Shown one piece after another: positions 7,634-14,839 of a stretch of 18,775 nucleotides of DNA. The stretch's first letter is position 1. Each line of letters begins with the position of its first letter. Origin of the DNA: Dehalococcoidales bacterium (GTDB taxonomy: Bacteria > Chloroflexota > Dehalococcoidia > Dehalococcoidales > UBA5760); NCBI GenBank assembly GCA_028717305.1, contig JAQUOC010000017.1:1-18775 (forward strand). The letters are read 5' to 3'. The translations under genes were made by a program, and so were the position numbers. Below the pieces are notes generated by a model. It had not been told where the DNA came from, made no database searches, and saw nothing but the letters and a program-made list of their open reading frames with translations.

Positions 7634-7988
7634 TAGTATTCTATTAATCTTTACCAGAACGCGCCACCGTAGTTCTTGAGCTTGAATAGCATGTTTGCCA
7701 GTTAATTCCTGCCTCCATCTTACCTCCAACTACACCGAGGCATTTACTCGGACGAAACTTGGCTTATCACAGCGCCCATAAATCTTCCGATACGTAAAGC
7801 CTACTATACTTTCAACCTAACCATGCTACTGCATTCTCAAGCTAGCACTGCGTTAGATTCAGAAATACGGATAACGAGTTTCCCACGGCATAGAAATCCG
7901 GAATGTGTAATTTGGATCAATGTGATATAATAGACATGAGTAAAAATACTCGTATCTTAAACCAAAATAAATTGGTCGAGGTATAACG
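7634..7988 (+). other. 355-bp intergenic region before the Lrp/AsnC gene
   Basis: No coding sequence is supported. A small hairpin, CCGAG-7-CTCGG, lies near 7736-7752 and lacks a U-tract. The right end carries the promoter described at 7923-7951. I see nothing else convincing in the remaining 250 bases. Confidence 0.5.
7923..7951 (+). promoter_or_regulatory. Extended -10 promoter and start-site inverted repeat for the Lrp/AsnC gene
   Basis: A perfect TATAAT (7926-7931) is preceded by TG at the extended -10 position (7923-7924); the -35 region is poor. The inverted repeat GAGTA-AAAA-TACTC (7938-7951) sits at the predicted transcription start. This is a sensible place for an autoregulatory operator, because Lrp/AsnC proteins commonly repress their own genes. 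The -10 match is seen directly; operator function is inferred. Confidence 0.55.
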
Positions 7989-8495
7989 ATGATTGATGAA
8001 CTTGATCAGAAATTGATCCTCGCGCTTCAAGAAGATGGCAGGCTAAGCTTTTCTGCCCTTGGTAAGCTCCTCGGGGTAAGTGAAGGGACAATACGCCAGA
8101 GATACAAAAAAATCACTAAAAGCGGTTTATTTAAAACGGTCGGAGTGCCGAACATAGAAAAAGTGGGGTATGGATTTGTCAGCATAGTTGCCATCCAGGT
8201 CATGATGGCCAAGCTGGAGGAAGTACGTGAGAAATTATCTCACGACCCTGCTGTGTGCCAGCTCTTCTGGACTACCGGCAGATACGATCTCATCGCTGTT
8301 GTTGTTACCAAGTCTGCCGATGAATTTGCCAACTTTATGCTCGGGGCACATTCAATGACCCCACACATAGTTAGAACTGAAACCTTCGTTAGCCTGGGTA
8401 CGGTAAAGGGGCTGGTGAGTCTCCCGGATACTATTGAGTTGATTCGCCGCCTAGACATATCCCCCAGGAAGAAGAAAGGCAGTCATCCTAAGTAA
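7989..8495 (+). CDS. Lrp/AsnC-family transcriptional regulator
   Basis: A 168-residue protein with the standard two-domain layout. The N-terminal winged helix-turn-helix (residues 1-60) is recognisable in IDELDQKLILALQEDGRLSF and LGVSEGTIRQRYKK, and is followed by an AsnC/RAM ligand-binding and oligomerisation domain (about 65-150: FVSIVAIQVMMAKLEEV, GRYDLIAVVVTKSADE). Such regulators sense amino acids and bind as octamers or larger, wrapping DNA at several spaced sites. The gene lies between the two copies of the duplicated control element and next to amino-acid genes, making it the obvious candidate to regulate them. Which ligand it senses is unknown. GAGG lies upstream of the ATG. The C-terminus is basic (PRKKKGSHPK). 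Confidence 0.93.
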   Translation: MIDELDQKLILALQEDGRLSFSALGKLLGVSEGTIRQRYKKITKSGLFKTVGVPNIEKVGYGFVSIVAIQVMMAKLEEVREKLSHDPAVCQLFWTTGRYDLIAVVVTKSADEFANFMLGAHSMTPHIVRTETFVSLGTVKGLVSLPDTIELIRRLDISPRKKKGSHPK

Positions 8496-8501
8496 ATAAT
8501 A

Positions 8502-8570
8502 GGTGGGATGATGAATCCCATGCCACCAACCTCGCTTGGTGGAAAAGAGATAGCATGTTTTGCAGCTATC
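8502..8570 (+). promoter_or_regulatory. Overlapping hairpins between the Lrp/AsnC gene and the molybdopterin-binding gene
   Basis: CCACCAA (8523-8529) can pair perfectly with TTGGTGG (8536-8542) around a six-base loop. The same CCACC can instead pair with the upstream GGTGGGAT (8502-8509) through an arm including ATCCC. A further hairpin, GATAGC/GCTATC, follows at 8549-8570. The first two pairings exclude each other, as in attenuators. There is no strong U-tract, so this may simply be the transcript end of the regulator gene. It does not match any riboswitch I recognise, including the Moco element. Confidence 0.35.
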
Positions 8571-8775
8571 ATCCAGATAGACCAATGAAGGGCATAACAC
8601 TATCAATCGTTTAAAATGAACAGAGATCAGCTCGTAGGGCTTCTTCATTCAGTCCGTATAATCTTTCGCGGTCGGCAGTGTCTTCAGAGATATACATTTT
8701 AGATTGCAACTAAAGACACGATTATCTTCAGTCTGCTCAAAGGCCATAGATACAGGAATAAACCGGAGGGACACA

Positions 8776-9798
8776 ATGCTAAAAAAGGTCAAAGCCGAGG
8801 ATGCGATAGGCATGGTTTTAGGTCACGACGTAACCAAGGTCGTTCCCGGTAAATTCAAAGGGCCTGCCTTCCGCAGGGGGCACATTATCGAAAAAGAAGA
8901 TATAGCAGCACTACTTAGCATTGGGAAGGAACACGTTTATGTCGTTGAGTTGGAAGAAGGAGAAATTCATGAAGAGGAAGCAGCTCTACGTATAGCAAGG
9001 GCGATATCTGATTCGAGAATAGAAATCAGTGCACCTAGAGAGGGAAGAGTGAACCTGAAAGCAGCTACCGCCGGCCTGCTGAAAATAGACACGGACTTAC
9101 TACGGAAAATCAATTCTCTCGGGGACATCGTAGTGGTCACCCTCCATAATAATACTGTTTGTCATAGCGGCACGGTATTAGCGGCAACCAAGATTATTCC
9201 TCTTTTCACGACCGAAGCCAAAATATGTGAGGTGGAAACGATTGGCCGGAACGACGGGAAGACAATAAAGCTTGTTCCTATCGAGAAAAATAGGGTAGGA
9301 CTTGTTATTACCGGGAATGAGATATTCAAAGGGAGAATTGAGGACAAATTCGGGGATGTCATGAAAGGAAAGATCGGGGCACTGGGCTCAATTATCAATG
9401 GCCATTCTATTGTTCCTGATGATGCTGACTTGATTGCGCAGGCCATTATTGATATGAAACGCAAAGGTAGTGAGGTTATAGTTGTCTGCGGAGGGCTCTC
9501 TATTGACCCGGACGATTGCACTGTGGAGGGGGTCAGGAAGAGCGGAGCACACATAGTATCATACGGCGCTCCTGTTATGCCCGGTGCAATGTTCCTGTTC
9601 GCAGTACATAATAATACACCTATACTTGGAGCTCCGGCCGCAGTGATCTATAACCCCGCTACCATCTTTGACCTCATCCTACCTAGAGTGCTGGCTGGAG
9701 AGATGATTAGCAGGGAGGACATTGTTGAATTAGGGCACGGTGGATTATGTCTCAACTGTGAAAACTGTTCGTTTCCTGTTTGCCCCTTTGGTAAATAG
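8776..9798 (+). CDS. Molybdopterin-binding protein with MoaB/Mog domain and four-cysteine tail
   Basis: A 340-residue MoeA/CinA-related protein. The N-terminal 130 residues resemble the start of these proteins (KKVKAEDAIGMVLGHDVTKV). Residues 173-310 form a MoCF/MogA-type domain: GLVITGNEIF (175-184), the VVCGGLSIDPDD (236-247) loop that replaces GGtGxxxxD, and PVMPGAMF (266-273). The C-terminus ends in a tight motif CLNCENCSFPVCPFGK (C325, C328, C331, C336), able to bind a metal or Fe-S cluster. ATG 8776 is chosen because GGAGGG lies five bases upstream; an upstream in-frame TTG at 8704 has no such site. It probably handles molybdenum cofactor for the nearby hydroxylases, but it is not a canonical MoeA and its reaction is not assigned. 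Confidence 0.82.
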   Translation: MLKKVKAEDAIGMVLGHDVTKVVPGKFKGPAFRRGHIIEKEDIAALLSIGKEHVYVVELEEGEIHEEEAALRIARAISDSRIEISAPREGRVNLKAATAGLLKIDTDLLRKINSLGDIVVVTLHNNTVCHSGTVLAATKIIPLFTTEAKICEVETIGRNDGKTIKLVPIEKNRVGLVITGNEIFKGRIEDKFGDVMKGKIGALGSIINGHSIVPDDADLIAQAIIDMKRKGSEVIVVCGGLSIDPDDCTVEGVRKSGAHIVSYGAPVMPGAMFLFAVHNNTPILGAPAAVIYNPATIFDLILPRVLAGEMISREDIVELGHGGLCLNCENCSFPVCPFGK

Positions 9799-9804
9799 GT
9801 GCAG

Positions 9805-9830
9805 ATCCCAATCGGGATAGTTTCCTTATT
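9805..9830 (+). terminator. Possible weak terminator after the molybdopterin-binding gene
   Basis: ATCCC-AATC-GGGAT (9805-9818) forms a 5-bp stem with a tetraloop, seven bases after the stop codon. It is followed by a T-rich but interrupted tail (AGTTTCCTTATT). The short stem makes this tentative. Confidence 0.35.
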
Positions 9831-9973
9831 AGCTCTTAAATCTAAGGCGAGATTGACAGTGAGAGGGCAGAGACAACGCCGAAGTATTGGAGACCTTAAC
9901 TTCCAGAATTGGGTGCGAACCATAATCACAATAGAATATCCTGGTACAGAACATCAAGGAGTTTTCCGAAAAG

Positions 9974-10013
9974 ATAATGTCCGAGTTAATAATGAGGTTA
10001 ACCCGGACATTAT
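9974..10013 (-). terminator. 16-bp hairpin between convergent operons, likely terminator of the molybdenum hydroxylase operon
   Basis: Arms 9974-9989 and 9998-10013 pair over 16 positions around an 8-base loop, with one A/C mismatch (9984/10003) in plus-strand RNA that becomes a G-U pair in minus-strand RNA. On the minus strand the stem is followed by CTTTTC. It therefore serves best as the terminator for the leftward operon, 36 bp past its last stop codon. It may also stop rightward transcription. Confidence 0.7.
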
Positions 10014-10048
10014 GATCAGATTAAGCTATCGGACTGAATGCCAAACTA

Positions 10049-12418
10049 TCAACACATAGCCAGGATCGCCCGTTTGACCAGAGCTTTCGCCATCTGAACC
10101 TTATATTTATTCTTGGCTACAGGGTTAGCTCCTTTTACAACCATAACCGCAGCAGCCTCAGCTACTTCTTCGCTAACTTTCCTGCCCTTCAGGAAATCTT
10201 CGGCCTCCCTCATCCTCATAGGGATCGGGGCTACCGCACCAAGGACTATCCTGGCTTCATTAACCTTCCCGGATTCCATATTGAAAACGGAAGCCACATC
10301 CATTATAGGAAAGTCTATTGATTTCCTTATCCTGGACTTAAGAAAAATCTGCTTACTTCCGGCTTTTTGAGCAGGTATCTGGATTTCTACCACCAGTTCA
10401 TCCGGATCAAGTACGGTTGATTTCATCAAACCCGCCACGAAGAACTTTTCTGCTTCTATCGTCCTCTTGGTAGTCTTGATCTTCCCGTCTAAGGCTATCA
10501 GCGCCGGAGCAATATCCGACGGACTGACTGCTATGCATCCACAGTTGAAGCATCTCTTGGCTTCGCCTTCAATCTTGGCTAGCCCAAGGCTTAAGGTATC
10601 CTCAATATCTATGCTCTTCACCCTCTCCGATACCGACAGCTCGGGCATCTCTACCCGGCCGGTCTTGCCGAGACAGGCGCTGTCAAACCTACGGAGGGAC
10701 TGCACCGCTTCCTCGGCCTTTCGCTCATCCTCCGCAGCCTTACCCTCAAGAAACAGGTCGATGGAACCGGCAGCCTGCTTCCCCGCCGCAATGGCACCCA
10801 CAACCGTCGAAGGGCCGCTGACAAAGTCTCCGCCGGCAAACAGGTTCTTACCCAACAAGCCGGTGGCAGAGTCTACCCTCAGCTGCCCCTGATCATCAAG
10901 AAACCCGGCAGGAATGTGCGACGTATCCGGAGCCTCCCCGATCGCCTTCATTACAGCATCAAAATCAGCAGTAAACTCCGAGCCTCCTATCGGTATCGGC
11001 CGGGGCCTGCCGGACGCATCCATAGACCCCAGCTTCATCCTCACGCACTTAAGGGTCGTTTTGCCTTTATTCTCCCGGGCTTCCACCGGCAGGGTGAGAA
11101 AATCGAATTTAATACCTTCCTCCTTAGCCTTTTCAACCTCCTCCCTTATCGCCGGCATCTCCGCCTCGCTACGCCTGTATATTACTACAGGTTCTGCCCC
11201 CAGCCTCAGCAGCGTCCTGGCCACATCTATGGCAACGTTGCCTCCACCGACCACGGCAACCTTCCAGCCCCGAACTTTCCCACTCTCCAAAGACGCCCTG
11301 TTCAGAAACTCCAGCCCTGACTTCGCCAGCTTCTCACCGTTTATTCCCAGGTCTCTCTCTTTCCAGGCACCACAACCCAGGAATACGGCATCAAAGCTCT
11401 CCATAAGCCCATCAACGCTGACATCCACACCTATTTTCTGCTTCACCCGGAACTCAATCCCCATATCCTGCAATACTTTTACCTGCCGCCTAACCACATC
11501 CTTGGGCAGCCGGTAAGGAGGAATACCGTACATCAGCATCCCTCCGGCTTCTGCCATCCTCTCAAACACGGTCACACGATGCCCATGCTTCCTCAGATAA
11601 TACGCCGCCGAAAGCCCGGCCGGCCCGGAGCCAACAACAGCCACCCTCTTCCCGGTGTCAACTCCAGCCAGCTCGATTATCCCGGCTGATTTCTCGAGAA
11701 TATAATCACCCATAAACCTCTCCATGCACCTCACCGAGACCGCTTCGTCATAATCTCCCCGGTTGCACTCCTGCTCACAAAAATGCGGACACACCCTCCC
11801 CGTTATCGCCGGGATCGGATTCGACTCAAGCAGTATCTTCGCCGCCTCCGCCAGATCACCCTCCCTGATTTCATTCGCATAGGCAGGTATGTCCACACCA
11901 GCCGGACAATTGGAAGAGCACGGCGGCTTAACTACCCCCGCCGCTCCATATATCGAATGATAACGGTTCTCTCCGGTAAAGGCATTACAGACTTTACCGC
12001 CCTTCCTCAGACACTGAAACATGTTTTCAGGATTCCTGTAATACCAGCACCTCGTCTCCTGGCAGATGTTACCGGCTATGGTACCCATGTTCCTTATCTG
12101 AGGCGAGGCCACCGCATGAGCCGCTTCAGCGAGTATACGATATCTGCCTTTAACGCTCTGATTCATCTCTATATCTCGGAGCTTGGTCAAAGCGCCTATC
12201 TTCAAGCCCTCTGCATCCTCCCTGATATAGTCTAAACCGGCAACAGTTTTGACATTCACCAGAACTTCCGGATATGTGGAGTGTATATTATCCTCCAATA
12301 CGCCGAGTAGATCCGTCCCGCCTGCGACTAACCTTGCCTTCTCTTTATATTTATCCAGGATTGAAACTGCTTCAGTGAGTGAAGTTGCATTCAAATGTTT
12401 AAAAGGCATCAAAGCCAT
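10049..12418 (-). CDS. Molybdenum hydroxylase FAD subunit with a nested GltD-like NAD(P)H oxidoreductase
   Basis: This 789-residue protein is far longer than the usual 290-330 residue FAD subunit. Residues 1-158 are the first half of a CO-dehydrogenase-medium/HcrB-type FAD domain (VAGGTDLLG 31-39; SPQIRNMGTIAGN 105-117), with an extra [4Fe-4S] loop like that of 4-hydroxybenzoyl-CoA reductase beta (C119, C124, C136, C144). Residues 160-627 form a GltD/NfnB-like module: CSSNCPAG (167-174), GRVCPHFCEQEC (207-218), FAD site VVGSGPAGLS (261-270), NAD(P) site VVGGGNVAID (389-398) with YRR (414-416), and AGGDFVSGPS (528-537). The first fold then resumes at CIAVSPSDIAPALIAL (628 on) and ends in a normal CO_deh_flav_C domain. 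GGGAGGT precedes the ATG; the gene starts 12 bp after the large subunit. Likely role (inferred): moving electrons between NAD(P)H and the Mo enzyme. Confidence 0.88.
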   Translation of the reverse strand: MALMPFKHLNATSLTEAVSILDKYKEKARLVAGGTDLLGVLEDNIHSTYPEVLVNVKTVAGLDYIREDAEGLKIGALTKLRDIEMNQSVKGRYRILAEAAHAVASPQIRNMGTIAGNICQETRCWYYRNPENMFQCLRKGGKVCNAFTGENRYHSIYGAAGVVKPPCSSNCPAGVDIPAYANEIREGDLAEAAKILLESNPIPAITGRVCPHFCEQECNRGDYDEAVSVRCMERFMGDYILEKSAGIIELAGVDTGKRVAVVGSGPAGLSAAYYLRKHGHRVTVFERMAEAGGMLMYGIPPYRLPKDVVRRQVKVLQDMGIEFRVKQKIGVDVSVDGLMESFDAVFLGCGAWKERDLGINGEKLAKSGLEFLNRASLESGKVRGWKVAVVGGGNVAIDVARTLLRLGAEPVVIYRRSEAEMPAIREEVEKAKEEGIKFDFLTLPVEARENKGKTTLKCVRMKLGSMDASGRPRPIPIGGSEFTADFDAVMKAIGEAPDTSHIPAGFLDDQGQLRVDSATGLLGKNLFAGGDFVSGPSTVVGAIAAGKQAAGSIDLFLEGKAAEDERKAEEAVQSLRRFDSACLGKTGRVEMPELSVSERVKSIDIEDTLSLGLAKIEGEAKRCFNCGCIAVSPSDIAPALIALDGKIKTTKRTIEAEKFFVAGLMKSTVLDPDELVVEIQIPAQKAGSKQIFLKSRIRKSIDFPIMDVASVFNMESGKVNEARIVLGAVAPIPMRMREAEDFLKGRKVSEEVAEAAAVMVVKGANPVAKNKYKVQMAKALVKRAILAMC
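10538..11941 (-). other. Inserted GltD/NfnB-like module inside the FAD subunit
   Basis: These bases encode about residues 160-627 of the 789-residue protein. The module includes the N-terminal cysteine-rich [4Fe-4S] region, both Rossmann folds of glutamate-synthase small-subunit-like enzymes, and a C-terminal CFNCG (623-627). In related stand-alone proteins this last motif usually begins a ferredoxin domain. Boundaries are judged by eye from where the HcrB-like sequence stops (YHSIYGA, 153-159) and restarts (CIAVSPSD, 628-635). The reading frame is unbroken at both joints, so this is a real fusion and not a frameshift. Confidence 0.82.
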
Positions 12419-12430
12419 ACTACTACCTCC

Positions 12431-14839
12431 CTAGACCTTACCTAAAGCTTTAAGAATTTTATCCGGCGTAAGAGGAAGATCATCGACCCTTACTCCTATG
12501 GCATTGTAAACCGCATTGGCGACCGCTCTAGGTGTAGCGCATAGAACCGATTCCCCAATACCGCAGGCACCATACTCACCGGCCCCCTTCCATATCTCCA
12601 TAGGTACAGGTTCAATATCTCCGAAATCAGCCATACAGGGGAATTTGTAATCTATCCAGTTAAAATTAAGCGGAACACCAGTGGCCTCATCATAGATCAT
12701 TTCCTCCATCAAAGCTTCACCCAGACCGAAGGACTGTCCACCTATCTGTTGACCTTCACAACCGGAGGCATACATCACCGTACCACAGTCATTGAGAATG
12801 ACTAATTTGATTATCCCTAGCTCTCCGGTTTCGGTATCCACTTCTACCTCGGTAAAGGCCGCCATATACGGAACCCCGGCCATCTCACTCGGAAGAGGCA
12901 TGGAGACGGCCGAAAGAACAGGAACCATATCCCCTTTCCATAATAATTCCTTGATAGTCATTCCCTTTTGCGGGGCCGCTTTTACAAAAATCCGCCCTTC
13001 GTCAATATCCAATTCATCGGGCTTAACCCCTAATTTGGGAGCGGCTAAATCCAGAAGCTGTCTCCTGGCATCCAGAGCCGCATTATAAATCCTTTCCGGT
13101 AAAATATGACTGACCGCGCTATCGGTTTGAACCTGATCATTAACACATATGTCCGTATCGACTGTTGATACCCATTTTACATCTTCTACAGGTACACCCA
13201 GGACATCAGCACAGGCAAAGGCGCAACAACTATTCGAACCGGGTCCCGTCTCTACCGTAGGTGCTTCCAGGTATACAGTACCGTCAGGATTGACCCTGAT
13301 AACAACTTGCATCGGACCGCGACGCAGCTCCTGCCAAGCGGTGTGCCAACTATTGTGAAGAGAAAACCCCATGCCTCGCTTTTTAGTACCATCATAAACC
13401 GGGCCAGCACCGGCTTTATGCCGTCTTTCCCAACCTATTCTCCTAGCCCCTTCACGTAAAAGTCCCTCTATGCCTTTGTCAGGCACAGCTTTGGCCCACC
13501 CAAAATTTTTCAGCATAACGTCTATCGGATCCATGTCCAATTTTTCAGCTATTGCGTCTATACCAAGACATAAGATGAAATTTAACTGTACGTTACCGAT
13601 GCCTCGCATACAGCTGGCGGGAATTCTGTTTGTATATACGCCGTATGACTCCAGTTTTATGGAAGGGATGGGCTCAAGCATTACTTCGGCAGCTTCACAT
13701 GGAATAAGCTGCAAAGAGCTCTGCGAATGGCCGGCATACGCTCCAGTATTTCCGATCAATTTGATATACATCCCGGTTATCGTGCCGTCTTTCCTGGCAC
13801 CCACCTTGCAGTAAGCATATTCCTCGGTTCGCGCATCGTGGAAACTTTCTCTTCTAGTATGCTTGAACTTGACCGGCCGGCCCGTCTTTTTCGCCAGTAG
13901 AGCTGTGTAAAGGTAGAAGGGTTGCTCCCCGGTATCGCTCCTGCCATGAGAACCGCCCACGTACGGGCTAACACAACGAATCTTATTCAAAGGCATCTCG
14001 AACATATCGCTTAAAAACAACTTTGTTTGATTAGCTTCATAAGAATTGGACCAGAGAACCAGTTTGTCACCTTCCCATGCCAAACAACAACACCAGGCAT
14101 CTAAAGCATTCTGAGTAGGCGCATTATAATGGGATGTATTTTCGACTATGACTTCAGCTTCCATAAAAGCTTTTTCCACATCCCCCCTTTTAGCTAGTAT
14201 ATGAGGGCCCCTGTCCTCAACCTCTTCGCCACCGAAAGTTGTGGGCACATTTGATTCAATGTGGGGTCCGGCATGAGAATCCCAGGGGAGCACATTGCCA
14301 TCGGGATTGATCTCAGGATGTATTATTGGTGCGTCCGGTTTCATAGATTCTCTCGGATCCAAAACGTGTGGCAGTACCTCCCACTCTACTTCTATTGACC
14401 TTAACGCCTGCTCAGCTATAGCTTCACTCTCAGCCGCTACAACTATACCAGCCTCATCACCGACCCAACATACGTGATCACTGAGTACCCTCTTGTCTTT
14501 CGTATGTGGGAACCACATACTGTCGTATGAGGCCAGGTTAGCCCCGTCAGTCCATGCATGACAAAACGCCTTCATAGAAGCTACCTCTGGGTCTTTATAT
14601 GTGAGAACAGCTTTCACTCCCGGCATTTTCTCAGCTTTACTGATATCAAAGCTCTTAATCGTGGCATGAGCATGGGGACTTACCAGAACCTTGGCATACA
14701 GCATCCCCGGGAAACGGCTTCTCAAGGTAATATCATCTATATATGAAGTTTTTCCACTCGCCTTCTCCCGCCCTTCTATTTTGGGCCGGTAAGTCCCTAT
14801 GTACTTTCGGACCACACGTGGCTTGAATCCTTTATTCAT
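12431..14839 (-). CDS. Xanthine-oxidase-family molybdenum hydroxylase, Mo-cofactor (large) subunit
   Basis: An 802-residue catalytic subunit of the CoxL/XdhA/HcrA superfamily. Domain one (about 20-130) begins with the family's KASGKTSYIDDI region. Moco-contact motifs follow: YVGGSHGRSD (293-302, in place of GGxFGxK), ASCMRGIGNVQ (408-418), TVETGPGSNS (528-537), and the catalytic glutamate loop GACGIGES with E763. The start is ATG 14839: it overlaps the previous gene's stop as ATGA and has GGGAGG eight bases upstream. An in-frame extension to 14923 would overlap the small subunit heavily and lacks family similarity. The substrate is not readable. The HcrB-like partner hints at an aromatic acyl-CoA or heterocycle, while gene context could suggest an aldehyde. 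The enzyme class is firm. Confidence 0.92.
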   Translation of the reverse strand: MNKGFKPRVVRKYIGTYRPKIEGREKASGKTSYIDDITLRSRFPGMLYAKVLVSPHAHATIKSFDISKAEKMPGVKAVLTYKDPEVASMKAFCHAWTDGANLASYDSMWFPHTKDKRVLSDHVCWVGDEAGIVVAAESEAIAEQALRSIEVEWEVLPHVLDPRESMKPDAPIIHPEINPDGNVLPWDSHAGPHIESNVPTTFGGEEVEDRGPHILAKRGDVEKAFMEAEVIVENTSHYNAPTQNALDAWCCCLAWEGDKLVLWSNSYEANQTKLFLSDMFEMPLNKIRCVSPYVGGSHGRSDTGEQPFYLYTALLAKKTGRPVKFKHTRRESFHDARTEEYAYCKVGARKDGTITGMYIKLIGNTGAYAGHSQSSLQLIPCEAAEVMLEPIPSIKLESYGVYTNRIPASCMRGIGNVQLNFILCLGIDAIAEKLDMDPIDVMLKNFGWAKAVPDKGIEGLLREGARRIGWERRHKAGAGPVYDGTKKRGMGFSLHNSWHTAWQELRRGPMQVVIRVNPDGTVYLEAPTVETGPGSNSCCAFACADVLGVPVEDVKWVSTVDTDICVNDQVQTDSAVSHILPERIYNAALDARRQLLDLAAPKLGVKPDELDIDEGRIFVKAAPQKGMTIKELLWKGDMVPVLSAVSMPLPSEMAGVPYMAAFTEVEVDTETGELGIIKLVILNDCGTVMYASGCEGQQIGGQSFGLGEALMEEMIYDEATGVPLNFNWIDYKFPCMADFGDIEPVPMEIWKGAGEYGACGIGESVLCATPRAVANAVYNAIGVRVDDLPLTPDKILKALGKV

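Noticed and set aside
8704..8775. 24-residue N-terminal extension of the molybdopterin-binding protein from a TTG codon
   Set aside because: There is no Shine-Dalgarno for the TTG, while GGAGGG is ideally placed for the ATG at 8776.
10914..11516. Long plus-strand open frame (about 200 codons) opposite the GltD-like module
   Set aside because: It is antisense to a strongly conserved oxidoreductase domain, has low-complexity serine/proline-rich content and no ribosome-binding site; it reflects C-rich codon positions of the real gene.
10049..12418. Possibility that the 789-residue fusion is a chimeric assembly of two genes
   Set aside because: The frame is continuous across both joints, and the two halves of the HcrB-like fold resume at exactly matching positions, which random misassembly would not produce. 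Read-level checks would still be useful.
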